In this document: positions 25,130-36,108 of the stretch, one piece after another
Layout of the letters: every line of letters starts with the position of its first letter
How positions within the stretch are numbered: position 1 is the stretch's first letter
Assembly (NCBI GenBank): GCA_022578605.1
Contig: MU394091.1
Span: 248,001 to 312,000 of the forward strand
DNA from: Camillea tinctor
Lineage: Eukaryota > Ascomycota > Sordariomycetes > Xylariales > Xylariaceae
Direction: 5' to 3'
DNA length: 64,000 nucleotides
Translations under genes and position numbers: made by a program
The notes under the pieces: generated by a model
Told to the model about the DNA's origin: nothing
Seen by the model: the letters and a program-made list of their open reading frames with translations, nothing else
Database searches by the model: none

Positions 25130-26395
25130 GGGGGTGGGGTGTNNNNNNNNNNTTTTAAAACTGTTTGTATAAACCCTGCAAGAAACCCCCTGTGCTTTTA
25201 ATTGTGCAATCTTTTCCCCCCCCCCCCCCCCCCTTCCTCTATGATCATGATCGATTCAATCAGGATGGAAAGGAAAAATAAAATAAACAATAGACTGAAA
25301 CTTTAAATGTATACTGTTTTATTCAAAATGGGATCAAAACGAGTCTAAAACGGCCTCATAACTATCATTTATTAAACTACCCGAAGGAAGCATCAATATC
25401 TTAATTATTTATCACTAAGTTCCGCACATAAGATACTGCAGCTTCAACTATAACCGAATGAGCTAATTTATTAATAAAATGTGAAAATGCAAGCTTTATT
25501 GATTTATGTATAAGCAACTATGGCATAACATAAGTTGCATGATATGGTGGGTTGGGATAAGTTATCGGACTTGTTAATATTTGTTTATGAGTTATATCCT
25601 AAGAACGCCACTATTCATGTCCAGAATCATGAGATATAATGATCTAGTAATACGTAATAACGTCGTTGCCAGTCCCAAACTGAATATTCCTTCTAGCTGG
25701 CTGGGGTCGTAATAGAGCAACTGGAGACTCAACCTCAACCACATCATCCCCTCTTTTGGTGACATCCGTTTACAATCAATATGCTTCGATCGACCCTTCA
25801 TCTTGTCCAATGTGCTCTCGGTCTACCACGGGACTCTATCCCATTCTGTCTTCCGCTATTCACTCAGATGCGAAAAAGCCGCCGATATTTCTATACCCTC
25901 CAACGAAAGGGAACGTTAACTGCATGAGACGCGGGTCGAGTATGCCTTTCCTCCCCTCGCATATAGTAGTCTAGAGCGTCGATAAAACTTGCCGGAAGCA
26001 CGATATCACTTCTACGCTAACTCTCGTAACCTTTTGCACCAACACTCGGGTGCTTTTTGCCGTAAGCACATACAGGGATTCCAAGAGGGCGTGGGAGGGT
26101 AAGATGATCGGTAAGTAGATTCCGTAGTTGAAGATAGTAGCATGTCATAATGAGGCACATAGAAGCCTGGGGCTTTTGTAAGTATTATTTTGTGTCTGGT
26201 GGTGACTTCGGCCGTTACATCGCTTGTAGATCTCGTCGATAGATATTGAGGAATAAAAGGAGAGCACGTGATTTATGTCCCATCTTACACCAAGTAGGAC
26301 CTTGTGACAACATATCGCCACCTACTTGTCCTACTCTCCCCCTCATTTCCTCTTTTTATTTCTCTTTGATTAATTCTGATATATTTTGTTTTCGT
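22899..26395. other. Gene-free AT-rich region with assembly gap
   Basis: About 3.5 kb. The central part (25010-25233) is an assembly-problem zone (listed separately). Elsewhere only short frames occur (24407-24718, 25592-25974) with no recognisable protein. The left 400 bp are the promoter side of the MFS gene. Confidence 0.4.
25010..25233. other. Sequencing/assembly gap between homopolymers
   Basis: A 58-base G run (about 25070-25127, one C inside) and a G/T stretch lead into ten Ns (25143-25152). The 45 bp before the G run (25010-25054) and the 45 bp after the Ns (25155-25200) are nearly the same sequence with a few mismatches, and the right copy then enters an 18-base C run. This is either a contig join at low-quality ends or a collapsed tandem repeat, not a biological feature I can interpret. 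Confidence 0.9.
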
Positions 26396-27907
26396 TCAAA
26401 CGTAGTCGTCATCAGCTGCTGAAAATGGGGACTCGCCCTTAGCCTCTTTGGTTTCCGATATCTGAATAACAGTTTCGTTTCTGACTCTGATACCGTTTGT
26501 GTTTTCGTTATCGCTATATTCCATAACCCCCTCTTTTGTCGTGTTTTGGCTTTCTATGGTAGTCTTTACTCCTGCTGAGCTATCGATGGCATGTTTATGG
26601 AAATCTTCACTGGAGTTGCCGTGCATAGAATCCGCAAGCTGGCACGTGGAACTGGATCCGTCTGCGTGATCGTTGCGCATGGTCGTCATCATGATTCCTT
26701 TTTTTGACTGCGTTAAGCCGTAGCCAGATTTATCAGGTCTGTCCGCCGAGCATTCTGGTAGACCACCTTTAAATAAATAGTAAAATGCAGGTTTCATGGT
26801 TGGGAGATTAGCTATTGGCAGGATATTAGTTATTGAGCCGATTAAAGTAGTCATTGCCTACCTCTTTCTAGATGAGTAGGTACTTACCTGATATGTTAAC
26901 AAGGTTGACCTCAACGGTAGCCCAGAGAATGATGGGAGTAGATATCCAAGTGTAATCATTGGACTTCTCATCTATATTTAATGATATCACGATAATAATA
27001 ACGCCCACAGCGGAAGTACTATTCAGGTCAGAACTAGGTTCTCAGAAGGCGGGTCGCGCGTCACTTACAAAATCCCGAACATAAACATGACAATAACGCC
27101 CAACCGTTGTAGTATCGGCAAATTTAGCTTCTGCACCTGAAATACGGGCATGGATAGAACAACGATGTCGGTCAAGACATGTGCCAAGATACTACCAATG
27201 AAAAACTTTCGATCATCGATAGCACAATAACCACCAGGAATCGAGGTGTCCCAGAAATATTGTACTGGAATGCAATGAAATATACCGATGATAGTCTGGT
27301 ATATATTGCATGAGTAAGTTTATTTTAGATGACAGAAGCAAGCGGGGTATTTTCAACTTACACGTAGGATGATCCATAAGATGGTACAACCTAGGAGTAT
27401 TTGTATGGGAAGTGTAATATCGGCCACCTTGAATAGACGCCAATAAAGGCATAGAACCGATACTTTAGCGAAGAATAGAGCAAAGGCGTAGATAAATTCG
27501 GCAACGTATAAACATAATTTCGAGTCGAATAATATTTGCTCCGTCGTTTGTCCTTTGATATCCGTCATGTGAAGGCCAAGGCCTTTGCTGATCCCTGAGA
27601 TCCAGGAGGTTAGAAAAAAAAAGAAAACTACAGACTGTGATTCCGTGCGACTTACATATTGGTAATATAATAAGCCATGTAGTTGCCGTCACCTTTAGGA
27701 TCACATGAGTTAGTATAGGGCTCAAGTTTCAAGATATCAACCGTAGAGGGATGAACAACTCACAAAACAAGCAATTGCCGTCCAGTCATCCCACCAAAAC
27801 TTGGACTTTGTCAACCATCTACCGTAGAGACGGAAGAATAATGATATAGCTGCTGGTATGAATGTCACGAATAATATGGCCCAGAGGGCTGGTTGCTCTG
27901 ATTCCAT
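26396..27907 (-). CDS. Rhodopsin-like (PTH11-type) 7TM membrane protein
   Basis: Six exons on the minus strand (27907-27764, 27692-27656, 27594-27362, 27295-27069, 27018-26888, 26811-26396) give 395 residues, all phases consistent. Introns are 50-76 bp. Exon 2 is only 37 bp. Family marks: FRLYGRW then FWWDDWT, GLGLHM, AKVSVLCLYWRLF, CIPVQYFWD with GGYC (the conserved extracellular cysteine pair), DIVVLSMPVFQVQKL, and VEVNLVNISANLPTMKPAF. The final acceptor (26812) was chosen because it yields NISANLPTM, and the nearer ATG-containing frame does not. The 150-residue C-terminal tail is Ser/Thr/acidic and probably cytoplasmic. It is one of three members of this family in the window. Confidence 0.87.
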
Positions 27908-29975
27908 AGTGGCGGACCGGGGATATGTGCCATAGGACCCGGTATTTTAGAAATTGATACGTCAACAGCTGTCATTGCTGATTATGAATGATCGTGATGC
28001 ATTTGATACCGTTGAAGAGTATTTCAGCATCTGCTGAAGAGTCCGGCGAGAATGTATGTGTGAAAATTTCCCCTTCAATCCAGCCCGCCGTGACGATGGC
28101 TGATGAACAGAGAAAGTTGGAAACACTAATGACAGACAAGCCAGACCTAAGTACTACTGTTCCTGGATATTCTAATCTAAGGACAAAGAGGGTCACCAAA
28201 AGAAGCAGGCTTGGCTTTATCGACACTCAAGACCCGCTGTTGGAACCGTACAATAGCCCACTAGCTGGATATGGTCACGAACCATCCCAAGAACCGGGGT
28301 GAAACCCTGCTAGAGATCAACCATCGGGTGTTAGGTTGGTACCCAACTAGAACTATTATCGTGATAGTATAGAGGTTACATAAATTAGAAAAACTAGGGA
28401 GTAGTGATACGCTGTTGCTTCTGGCTTGAAGTTATCATCTGCCGGTTTACATATAATGTATCTATGTAGTGCTTTTTTTTCTTTCTCATTGCTATGGCTC
28501 AACATTGTATAGTCTTTTTTATTTTACAATTACCCCCTTATCAGCCACGCGGATCTATTTTCGGATAATACGAAATTGTTTCCTCAATAGTCCATAACGT
28601 GGGTATTTACTAAGATGTTCAGCTTTGGGGCTGGCGTTGACGTTTGATGCTAAATGAATAGTTACCAGGGGAAAACATTGTCCATGCCATAACTTGTCTC
28701 ACGTCTTGACAGCTCCAATGTTCTGAGGCTCGAACTTGACCGCTAACTCGTCACGGCGCAGAATAACAATGGGCTAACCTGAAAGGGAACCGAACTTGTG
28801 ACATTCTGAAGCTCGTCCGATAGCTCATGCTATGCCGGCTCTCGGGTTGCATGGCGGCGGAACTAATTATGATCCTTAAACCTCGCATGTCGAGACGAAG
28901 GCTAGTGCAAGGGGTATGCTAGTCATTAACTGAGCTGATTAATCCGTGCGCAGCTAGGGATTCTCACGAAATCCCGATGCATTTGTCTGTTTAGCAGTAC
29001 TACATAAGATAGCATTCAAGGCAAATTCCGTTGCGATTTGCAAATCACTGTCATATGGAGATATTCTGGTATTGAGTTGTTTTTTTCTTCTTTATAAGGT
29101 TGACTTCTAGCAACTGTTGCTACACCATAATTTTCCGAGAGCTGGGTGACTGTGTAAAGGATGAGCTTTAAAAATAGGAGACGGATGTATACGCGTAATA
29201 TCTCGTCCCATAGAACTGGTTCTGCGCACGGATGTATAGTTCGTTTCCAACACCCCCCTTTTGATCGTGGGTATGCATATCTAGGTATGTAATGTGTAAC
29301 CTACCAGCCAACGTAGCTGGTATCTATCTATCTACCTATTCCTCAAAAACTCCGCCCTTCTTACACATGTAGAATGTAGGTAGGGCATTCGCTTCATTCT
29401 ACACACAGGCATACCCCAGGTTCAAGCTGGTCGGAAGTCCCCCGTAGCGGTGACGGGGGCAGGCGGATGTCGCTTATAGCGTATCTAGGCGGTAGGACTA
29501 ATGACGATCTAATCATCTAGGCCAAGGTAGCAAATTTATAATTTACCTATATGCTCTGCTGAGGGATTAGCTGGCCTGCTTGTTCGGAGAACTCCACCCA
29601 TGTCCTCCCAATGGTCTGGGAACAATTATTCGCTTGTTCGAGGGATTGCGAAAGCTTGACACAAGCATGGAATGCGCCCCCAGGACACCCAACCCATATT
29701 GTACGCATACACTCGTAAGCTACTACATAACCCACTTGGTGCACACGTTATATCGAGACGAAACAACAGGGTATTTGATGATCTGTGCAAACCTAGCACC
29801 TGGTTTATGAGAAAATGTGAATGTTTATGCATTTAACATCTGCTTTTTACCAAAGGACCTACATGCTGAAGAGGGGAAGAGCTCGCGGAGCTGGCTCCGA
29901 TATCCACCACACCAACACTACTACGCACACTAGAATTTGTCAGGGATCACAGTCTACCTAGGTAGTAGTACCTAG
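27908..29975. other. Intergenic region
   Basis: No supportable gene. A 69-codon frame from an ATG at 28096 to 28302 starts 190 bp from the rhodopsin-like gene and runs away from it, but has no recognisable feature. TACCTA-type words and T runs occur around 29070-29340. Confidence 0.35.
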
Positions 29976-31834
29976 TTAGCATAATGGTGTGACTACTCCG
30001 CTCTTCAGTTCCCCGGCAACTAATAATGACATCTCTCCCCAGCGCTCGAGGGTATCAGCTTCAGCGTCGAAGGCGTAAAGCCATCGGTTCCTCATCTTCA
30101 CGGACTCAGGGTCGATTTCGACCCCGTCATCAACGTTCTTCAGAGCATTGTGCCAGCGGTCTCTCAGGTCCTCTCCATTGGTCTGGCTAGCCCGTGTCCG
30201 CTTGAACCTTAGTTTCTCGTAACATCGTGTCTGCTGCTAGTCAATATAATACACGTATTATACATACTACTATAGACACTACGGCCATCATCGGGGGATC
30301 TGGGCACAACTTACGGCAAGTGGTACGTTCTCTTTCCCAGCGAGCTTCAAACATACGGCGAGCACCGCAGCGCTCTCGGTGGCTTGGCTGGCACCCTGTG
30401 CGCTGGTAGGCAAGTGTGGATGGCAGCTGTCACCTAACAAGGCGATCTTATGACTCTTAGACACCCACGTGGGAAGCGGATCGCGGTAGCAGATTTTCCA
30501 GTCCAAACATGATGGCGTTTTCTCTACCGCGGCCCGGATCCGGGGATCAAGAGTTCGCGTTACGGCTCGCACTTCACCCAGGTCGCCTTCTTGAAACCAC
30601 GATTCCTTGATCTCCATGTCGGCCTCGTGAGACAGCTTGCGCGTCACGATCCAGTTGAACTCGTTACCGTCGCGCAGCGTATTCTGCACTAAATGTGTGT
30701 CCTCTCCGATCCTTTTTCGGGTTGGGTATCATATTCTAACGATAAGCGTTACTGCTTTATTTTTTTTTCCCCTTTCTTTTGCCACTCACTAGTGTCTTCA
30801 AGAATTACGAACGATGGAGAGAGACGACGTACCAGATGTTAACACAGTCGTGATCGACAAACTCGCGGCACAGCGGGTCCTCGCGCAGATGGGCGCCGGG
30901 GAAATACGCCCGGAAGCATGAGTAACCACTGCTTTTGGGCGCATCTTCAAAGCCCAGGACGAGCTCTCGCGCGCGAGACTTGATGCCGTCGGCACCCACG
31001 ACCACATCAGCCGTGACTTCGGTGCCGTCTGCAAAGATGACGCTTGGCTTGGATTCGTCATACCCTACGATCTCGCGGCCCATACAGATCTCTATCTCGG
31101 CGTCGCGCACGGCCTCTACCAAGCCAGTTAGCCCATTACAATCACGATCTTGTCCTCTTTAGGAATACTATGTGAAAAAAACGCTGCGTCGATCAAGAAA
31201 ACCGTGTTTCCTTTCTTTCTCAGTCTCTTCTTTTCCACTTTGTTAAAAAAAACGAAACAGGTAAGTGTAAGACAGGATACCAGTCTTAGACCCGAAAGAC
31301 TTGACACATAGAGAGAGAATGGACCGAGAAACAAAAGATACTCGTCAAGAGCCAACCGTAAACCTACGTAAAAAAGCCTCGTGGTAGTCACCGCGATGGC
31401 CGATGTAGCCTGCCATATCCATAAGCGGCTGCTGTGCGAGGATCTTGCCATCATGCCAGCGACGGATCTGCATATCTGGGGCCTGATTGCCGATGCTCGT
31501 AAGACGATGATAGAGGCCGGAACCGCCCCAGCGCTCGAGAAGCTTGAGTGCGTTCTCACCGAGCCCCAGGGAGTCGCCGAGACGGCGGAAGGACTTGAGA
31601 CGCTCGTAGATGACCACCGAGTGGCCGTGGTGCTTCATTGCGAGCGCACAGGCGCAGCCGCCGAGACCGGCACCGACGACTATGACTGGTGATGATGAAG
31701 CATGATGTTAGTTGTGGCTTATGGATTCCATCGTTGTGAGAAGCCACAGCGGCAATGGGGGACGGCAAGGTATATTGCAGTGCAATTGGTAGCCACCTAC
31801 CCCTTATAGGATCGTTCTTTGAACCGTTGCTCAT
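29976..31834 (-). CDS. FAD-dependent aromatic monooxygenase (salicylate hydroxylase-like)
   Basis: Five exons on the minus strand (31834-31801, 31685-31368, 31115-30833, 30711-30315, 30230-29976) give 428 residues; all four introns (115, 252, 121, 84 bp) are GT-AG and keep frame. Marks of class A flavoprotein hydroxylases: the Rossmann VVGAGLGG near residues 14-21, the GHRGDYHEAFL segment, the DG motif VVGADGIKSRAR, and the FAD-binding GD motif ALLGDSCHPHLP. These enzymes use NAD(P)H and O2 to hydroxylate, sometimes decarboxylating, phenolic acids in the cytosol. Splice choices were guided by family continuity, for example joining AFL to QAVRDAEIEI across the 252 bp intron. It is divergently arranged with the VAO-type oxidase, suggesting shared control. 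The exact substrate is unknown. Confidence 0.88.
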
Positions 31835-32361
31835 TATATATGGCTTGTGCGTCTTGCAGACGAAGAGTATGCATGTGCTTGCGACCTCACGTCTCGGTGA
31901 GTGAGAGTGATCAATTGACTGGCGTAAATACTGGGGAACATTCTTTTTGTTACTGGGCTTATTCGGTTGACTTTAACCAGAAGCATGCTCCCAGGCCAAA
32001 TATACCAGCTCTACGATCTGCCGAAGAGGGCGTTGCAACCCCACCCCGGGGCATGCATTCGCGCTGCGTGAAAATGCCAGACCATTGGGGAAAGTCCCCA
32101 TATGATGGGGTCATTGTTCATCCTCGGTGAAATCGTGCGGGGGAAGAAGAGAGCGGGAGAGGAGACGATGGGAAAATACAAATGAACTCGGGTCACGCTG
32201 AATCATCGTATACCGGACTAATAACGTGAACTGGCTAGATACTTGGATACCTCCTTACCTCAGATACCTAGGCTAGTTAATGAGACGGAGCTATATCATA
32301 GAGTACTGGATTTTTTTTTTTCATATATATATATAAATAATATAAACAAAAAGAATAATAC
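31835..32361. promoter_or_regulatory. Shared divergent promoter, monooxygenase / VAO-type oxidase
   Basis: A 527 bp space separates the start codons of two divergent flavoenzymes. On the oxidase side a T run (32311-32320) is followed by alternating TA and AAATAATATAAAC (32322-32346), a TATA-rich stretch ending about 15 bp before the ATG. TACCTAGG-type words lie at 32263-32272. No specific regulator site can be named. Confidence 0.45.
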
Positions 32362-34194
32362 ATGATGACGACCTCTAAGAACCTCACCCCCATCCCCTAC
32401 CTCAAGGATAAATACAGCGGAGCACCGGAGCGGCTGAGAAGAGAAGCAGAAGCAGCCCGGGACCGGCTATTCTCCAACCGCACCCTCCCGCCCAGCCAGC
32501 CGCGCAAGGGTGACCCCATTCGCCTCCCACCAGGCGTATCGGCAGAAGCCTTCGAGTCCGCGATCCAGGACCTGCGCGGCGCTATCGGCGCGGAGAACGT
32601 ACAGATCACGGACCAAGCCCTGGTGGACGGGTGGTACGTCGAGAGCCCCAACACGCACGATGCCTTCCACATCGTGGACCAGGAGGGTCTCGTCAGCAGC
32701 GCGGTGGTGTACCCGGGCTCGACGGCTGACGTGCAGGCGGTCGTGCGCTGGGCCAACCGGCACGGTATTCCTATCTACCCTATCTCTTTGGGGCGGAACG
32801 TAGGGTACGGCGGGGCGGCGCCTCGCGTCCCGGGTGGCGTGGTCGTCGACCTCGGGCGTAGGATGCACGGGATACTTGACATCGACGGCGAGAACGCGAG
32901 CTGCGTGGTCGAGCCCGGGGTGACGTACTTCCGGCTGTACGAGGAGATCCAAGCGCGGGGGCTGCCGCTGTGGATCGACACGCCGGATCTGGGGGGCGGG
33001 AGCGTGCTCGGCAACGCCATCGACCGCGGCGTCGGGTACACGCCGTACGGTGACCACTTCGCGAACCACTGCGGGATGGAGATCGTGCTGCCGAACGGGG
33101 AGCTCTTGCGAACCGGTATGGGAGCCATGCCGGGGCCGAACGGTACCGACAACCCGACGTGGCAGTCGTTCCAGCACGCGTTCGGCCCGGCCGTCGACGG
33201 CATCTTCTCGCAGAGCAACTTCGGCATCGTCACTAAGATGGGCATGCACCTCATGCCCGCGCCCGAGGCCCACCAGTCCTACTGCTTCACCTTCCCGCGC
33301 GACGACGACTTCGAGCAGATCGTCGACCTCATCCGCCCGCTCGCGCAGCGCCGCATCCTCGGCAACATCCCCCAGCTGCGCCACGTCATCGAGGAGCTCG
33401 CCATCACAGGCAAGCGACAACACACGTTCCGCCTCGACGGCGACACGAACGCCAACCGCCAGCTAACCCGCGAGGAAGTGCACGTCGCCGCCGCGGGGCT
33501 CCCCCTCGGCGAGTGCGCGTGGGTCTTCTACGGCACGCAGTACGGCGACCGGGCGTCCATCGCCGCGCAGCTGGACGCCGTCAAAGCGGCGTTCGCGCAG
33601 GTCGCGGGGTCGCGGTTCTTTCTACCTGAAGACCTGCCGCCGTCGCACTACCTGCACGACCGGGCGCGCGTGTGCGCGGGCACGCCGGTGCTGCGCGAGC
33701 TGGACTGGCTCAACTGGGCGGCCAACGGGGCGCACCTGTTCTTCTCGCCGATCGCGCCGACGCGGGGGCGCGACGCGCGCCGCATCCACGAGGCCATCGT
33801 GGCGGCGCACGCGCGGCACGGCTTCGACCTCTTCCCCACGCTGTGCGTCGCCGGCCGCGAGATCCATTACATCACGAACATTGTGTATGATCGCGGGGAC
33901 GCCGGTGCGAAGGCCCGCGCGGTGAGGCTCATGCGCGAGATGATCGCCGAGTGCGCGGCCATGGGGTTTGGCGAGTACCGCACGCACTTGCTGTTTGCGG
34001 ACCAGGTGGCCGGCACGTATAATTGGAACCATGGGGCGCTTATGCGGTTCAATGAGACGGTCAAGGATGCGCTGGATCCGAATGGTATTTTGGCACCGGG
34101 GCGGAATGGGATCTGGCCGCGCAAGTATCGGGGGAAGGGGTGGGAGCTGGGGGCTGATGATGTAGATATGAAGGTTATTGGACCAAAGTTGTAA
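32362..34194 (+). CDS. Vanillyl-alcohol-oxidase-type FAD oxidase
   Basis: This is a single-exon, GC-rich gene of 610 residues in the VAO/4-cresol oxidising family, which oxidises para-substituted phenols (vanillyl alcohol, 4-alkylphenols, eugenol) with covalent 8-alpha-histidyl FAD, producing H2O2. It aligns by motif with Penicillium VaoA: SLGRNVGYGGAAPR (equivalent of the active-site Tyr108), DTPDLGGGSVLGN (equivalent of Asp170), NGAHLFFSP with His458 where the covalent FAD histidine lies, GREIHYITNIVY, and GEYRTH with Tyr539-Arg540 at exactly the spacing expected for the phenolate-binding pair. The N-terminus is about 50 residues longer than VaoA. There is no signal peptide; VAO is peroxisomal/cytosolic, but no C-terminal SKL-type signal is seen here (ends IGPKL, a weak PTS1 candidate). 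Confidence 0.92.
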   Translation: MMTTSKNLTPIPYLKDKYSGAPERLRREAEAARDRLFSNRTLPPSQPRKGDPIRLPPGVSAEAFESAIQDLRGAIGAENVQITDQALVDGWYVESPNTHDAFHIVDQEGLVSSAVVYPGSTADVQAVVRWANRHGIPIYPISLGRNVGYGGAAPRVPGGVVVDLGRRMHGILDIDGENASCVVEPGVTYFRLYEEIQARGLPLWIDTPDLGGGSVLGNAIDRGVGYTPYGDHFANHCGMEIVLPNGELLRTGMGAMPGPNGTDNPTWQSFQHAFGPAVDGIFSQSNFGIVTKMGMHLMPAPEAHQSYCFTFPRDDDFEQIVDLIRPLAQRRILGNIPQLRHVIEELAITGKRQHTFRLDGDTNANRQLTREEVHVAAAGLPLGECAWVFYGTQYGDRASIAAQLDAVKAAFAQVAGSRFFLPEDLPPSHYLHDRARVCAGTPVLRELDWLNWAANGAHLFFSPIAPTRGRDARRIHEAIVAAHARHGFDLFPTLCVAGREIHYITNIVYDRGDAGAKARAVRLMREMIAECAAMGFGEYRTHLLFADQVAGTYNWNHGALMRFNETVKDALDPNGILAPGRNGIWPRKYRGKGWELGADDVDMKVIGPKL

Positions 34195-34386
34195 AAGGGG
34201 AAGGACATCAAAAAAAAAAAAGGGGGGGGGGGTGGAGGTGAGAGGTATGAAGAATACGAAATTGCAAAACATAAGATTTCTTTTGTAAGAATTCAGTTCA
34301 AATTTTGGGTATATAGATACTGCTGTTCCGAATGTTGTTGTATATAAATAAACAACAGTGAAAAGAAAAAGAAAAGTCGGAGTTCT

Positions 34387-35602
34387 TCATCTCCCATCCC
34401 AGATCTTACGCAAGCACGCCAGCCCAATGAACAAAGCTTCCTCGGTCCTGATTGTCCTGCTTCCCTGCCCAGGCAGGATGTTGATCCAGTGGTCGAACAG
34501 CTCCTTCGTCTTTCCCCTCACAATACCCATTTCGTGCAAGCTAGGGTCGTTTTCTGCCGCGTACTCGAGGCCGCGCGGGCCCCCAAAGACTATCAGGAGA
34601 TGGTTAAAGTTTACATTGTCCTTCTTTTTCCGGTCAGGGAAGGCTTCGGGTATCGATATCCCCCGCTCAGATGTGCCAATGCTCAGATCGTAGCCTCCTT
34701 CATACGCGCACTCTTCGAAGACAGCTGAGAGCGTCTTACACCGCCTGACGGAATACCCCCAGTAGTAGCCCCCCTCGGTTCTGGGGGCCGCGGGATCGAC
34801 GGGTTCGGCTATCGATGGGTCGTTCGGGTCGATTTTCACGGTGATGCGTGTCTTGGGGGGAACCTCGTCACCGATAGTAACGGGTTCTTTGCGACCTACG
34901 TCAACAATGGTGCCGCTTCCACTGTTCGGCACGCCGGCGGTGGTTACACCTTCGCAGTACGGCAACCAGTCGGTGGGATGGGGGTGCGAAGGGATATCCA
35001 GGCTTTGCATAAGGCCAGCAGCTTTCAGGTTCGGATGCAGGGGCAGCAAAGTCCTTCGCATGAACGGCGGCATCTCAAGGTACTGTAGGAGATGGTCGAG
35101 GTAGCCGCACGGGTCAATGTCGCCGGTGTAGCTGGCCGGGTCTACATTGGTGGCCCGGGATTCTAGAGGTGAATCGTCGAAAATGACGACTTCATCTATG
35201 TTAAATACAGAGAGGGCTCGCGCAATACGTGAGACGACGTTGGTACGCTGGTCATCACGGCGGCAACTATAAGTGATGTTAGTTTATTATGTTATTTTTA
35301 TTTTTATTTATTTGAATGGACCAACAGAAGGTTTATCTTTAACTTACGTGGATAGAACACTGCCAGGGACAGCTATAGATAAAGTCCAATCCCTTCCCCT
35401 AACTGGGTGGAAGAATGCGGTTGGCTTAGATGTGTCGACATAATCCCCATCTTTGGTGAGCCGGCGTTTCTGTGATAATCGGGAACAATGGATTAGTTTT
35501 TATTTTATTGTTAATTTTTTTCTTATGTAATATTCATTTTGATGTATAGTCGGATGCAGGAAGTGATAATACCTTTTGTCTATCTTGTTCGTAATAAGAC
35601 AT
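34387..35602 (-). CDS. SPOUT-superfamily RNA methyltransferase (SPOUT1/C9orf114-like)
   Basis: Three exons (35602-35573, 35469-35348, 35266-34387) with 103 and 81 bp introns give 343 residues. The protein starts MSYYEQDRQKKRRL and has an N-terminal block GRDWTLSIAVPGSVLST. It continues with NVVSRIARALSVFNIDEVVIFDDS, an insert rich in Pro/Gly with charged beta-strand segments that resembles an OB-fold insertion, and a C-terminal knot-forming part with LLIVFGGPRGLEYAAENDP and NILPGQGSRTIRTEEAL. That order is typical of the DUF171/SPOUT1 (CENP-32) family of putative nucleolar RNA methyltransferases. The SAM-binding knot should lie in the last 100 residues. It is divergent from the thioredoxin gene (506 bp apart). 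The biochemical target in fungi is not established as far as I know. Confidence 0.87.
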
Positions 35603-36108
35603 TGTTCTTCGATATGAATGGGTTGTAGAATGGGTTGTACTGTGTAGTTGAATTTTGCATGTAAATCTACATCGCAAAGCTGGGGGAGTAAAATTTCATG
35701 GTGAATTGAATTGCATAAAAGAGTTCTGCCGGTAGAATCATTGGCCGCTTTATTACACCGCCTTCCATATCTATCGACTGTGCCACCAAGGTGGATCGGA
35801 TCAGGACAGCTTTAACCTTTAACCTTTCTGAAGGATTCTACCCAATAGAAGTCCATTCCTGTTCAATTTAGAGGCCGATCCCCCGAGGCCGGTTACTAAG
35901 TACTACCACTAACCACTGACCACTGTGAATTACTAAACTCAACTCTCCTTCTCTTTCTAAGTTCTCACTCTCTTTTCCACCAAATCACCAAACCACCAGC
36001 CGTTCCATCTTCGCGCGCGCATAGACATAGACAGAAACAACCCAAAAAAAAAAAAAAACCCGAAATCAACAAACTACTTATTCCGATCGTACCTATCATT
36101 TAATAAAG
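35603..36108. promoter_or_regulatory. Shared divergent promoter, SPOUT methyltransferase / thioredoxin
   Basis: A 506 bp spacer lies between two start codons. The thioredoxin side has a C/T-rich leader (35930-36000) and a 14-A run at 36044-36058, both usual for fungal housekeeping promoters. No named operator site was recognised. Confidence 0.4.

Noticed and set aside
28096..28302. Small plus-strand frame next to the second rhodopsin-like gene
   Set aside because: It has 69 codons, no motif or splice support, and a similar-sized frame on the other strand overlaps it.
32467..33466. Long frames on both strands overlapping the VAO-type oxidase gene
   Set aside because: They are shadows caused by high GC and few stops; compositions are Arg/Ala/Ser-heavy and only the main frame carries VAO motifs.
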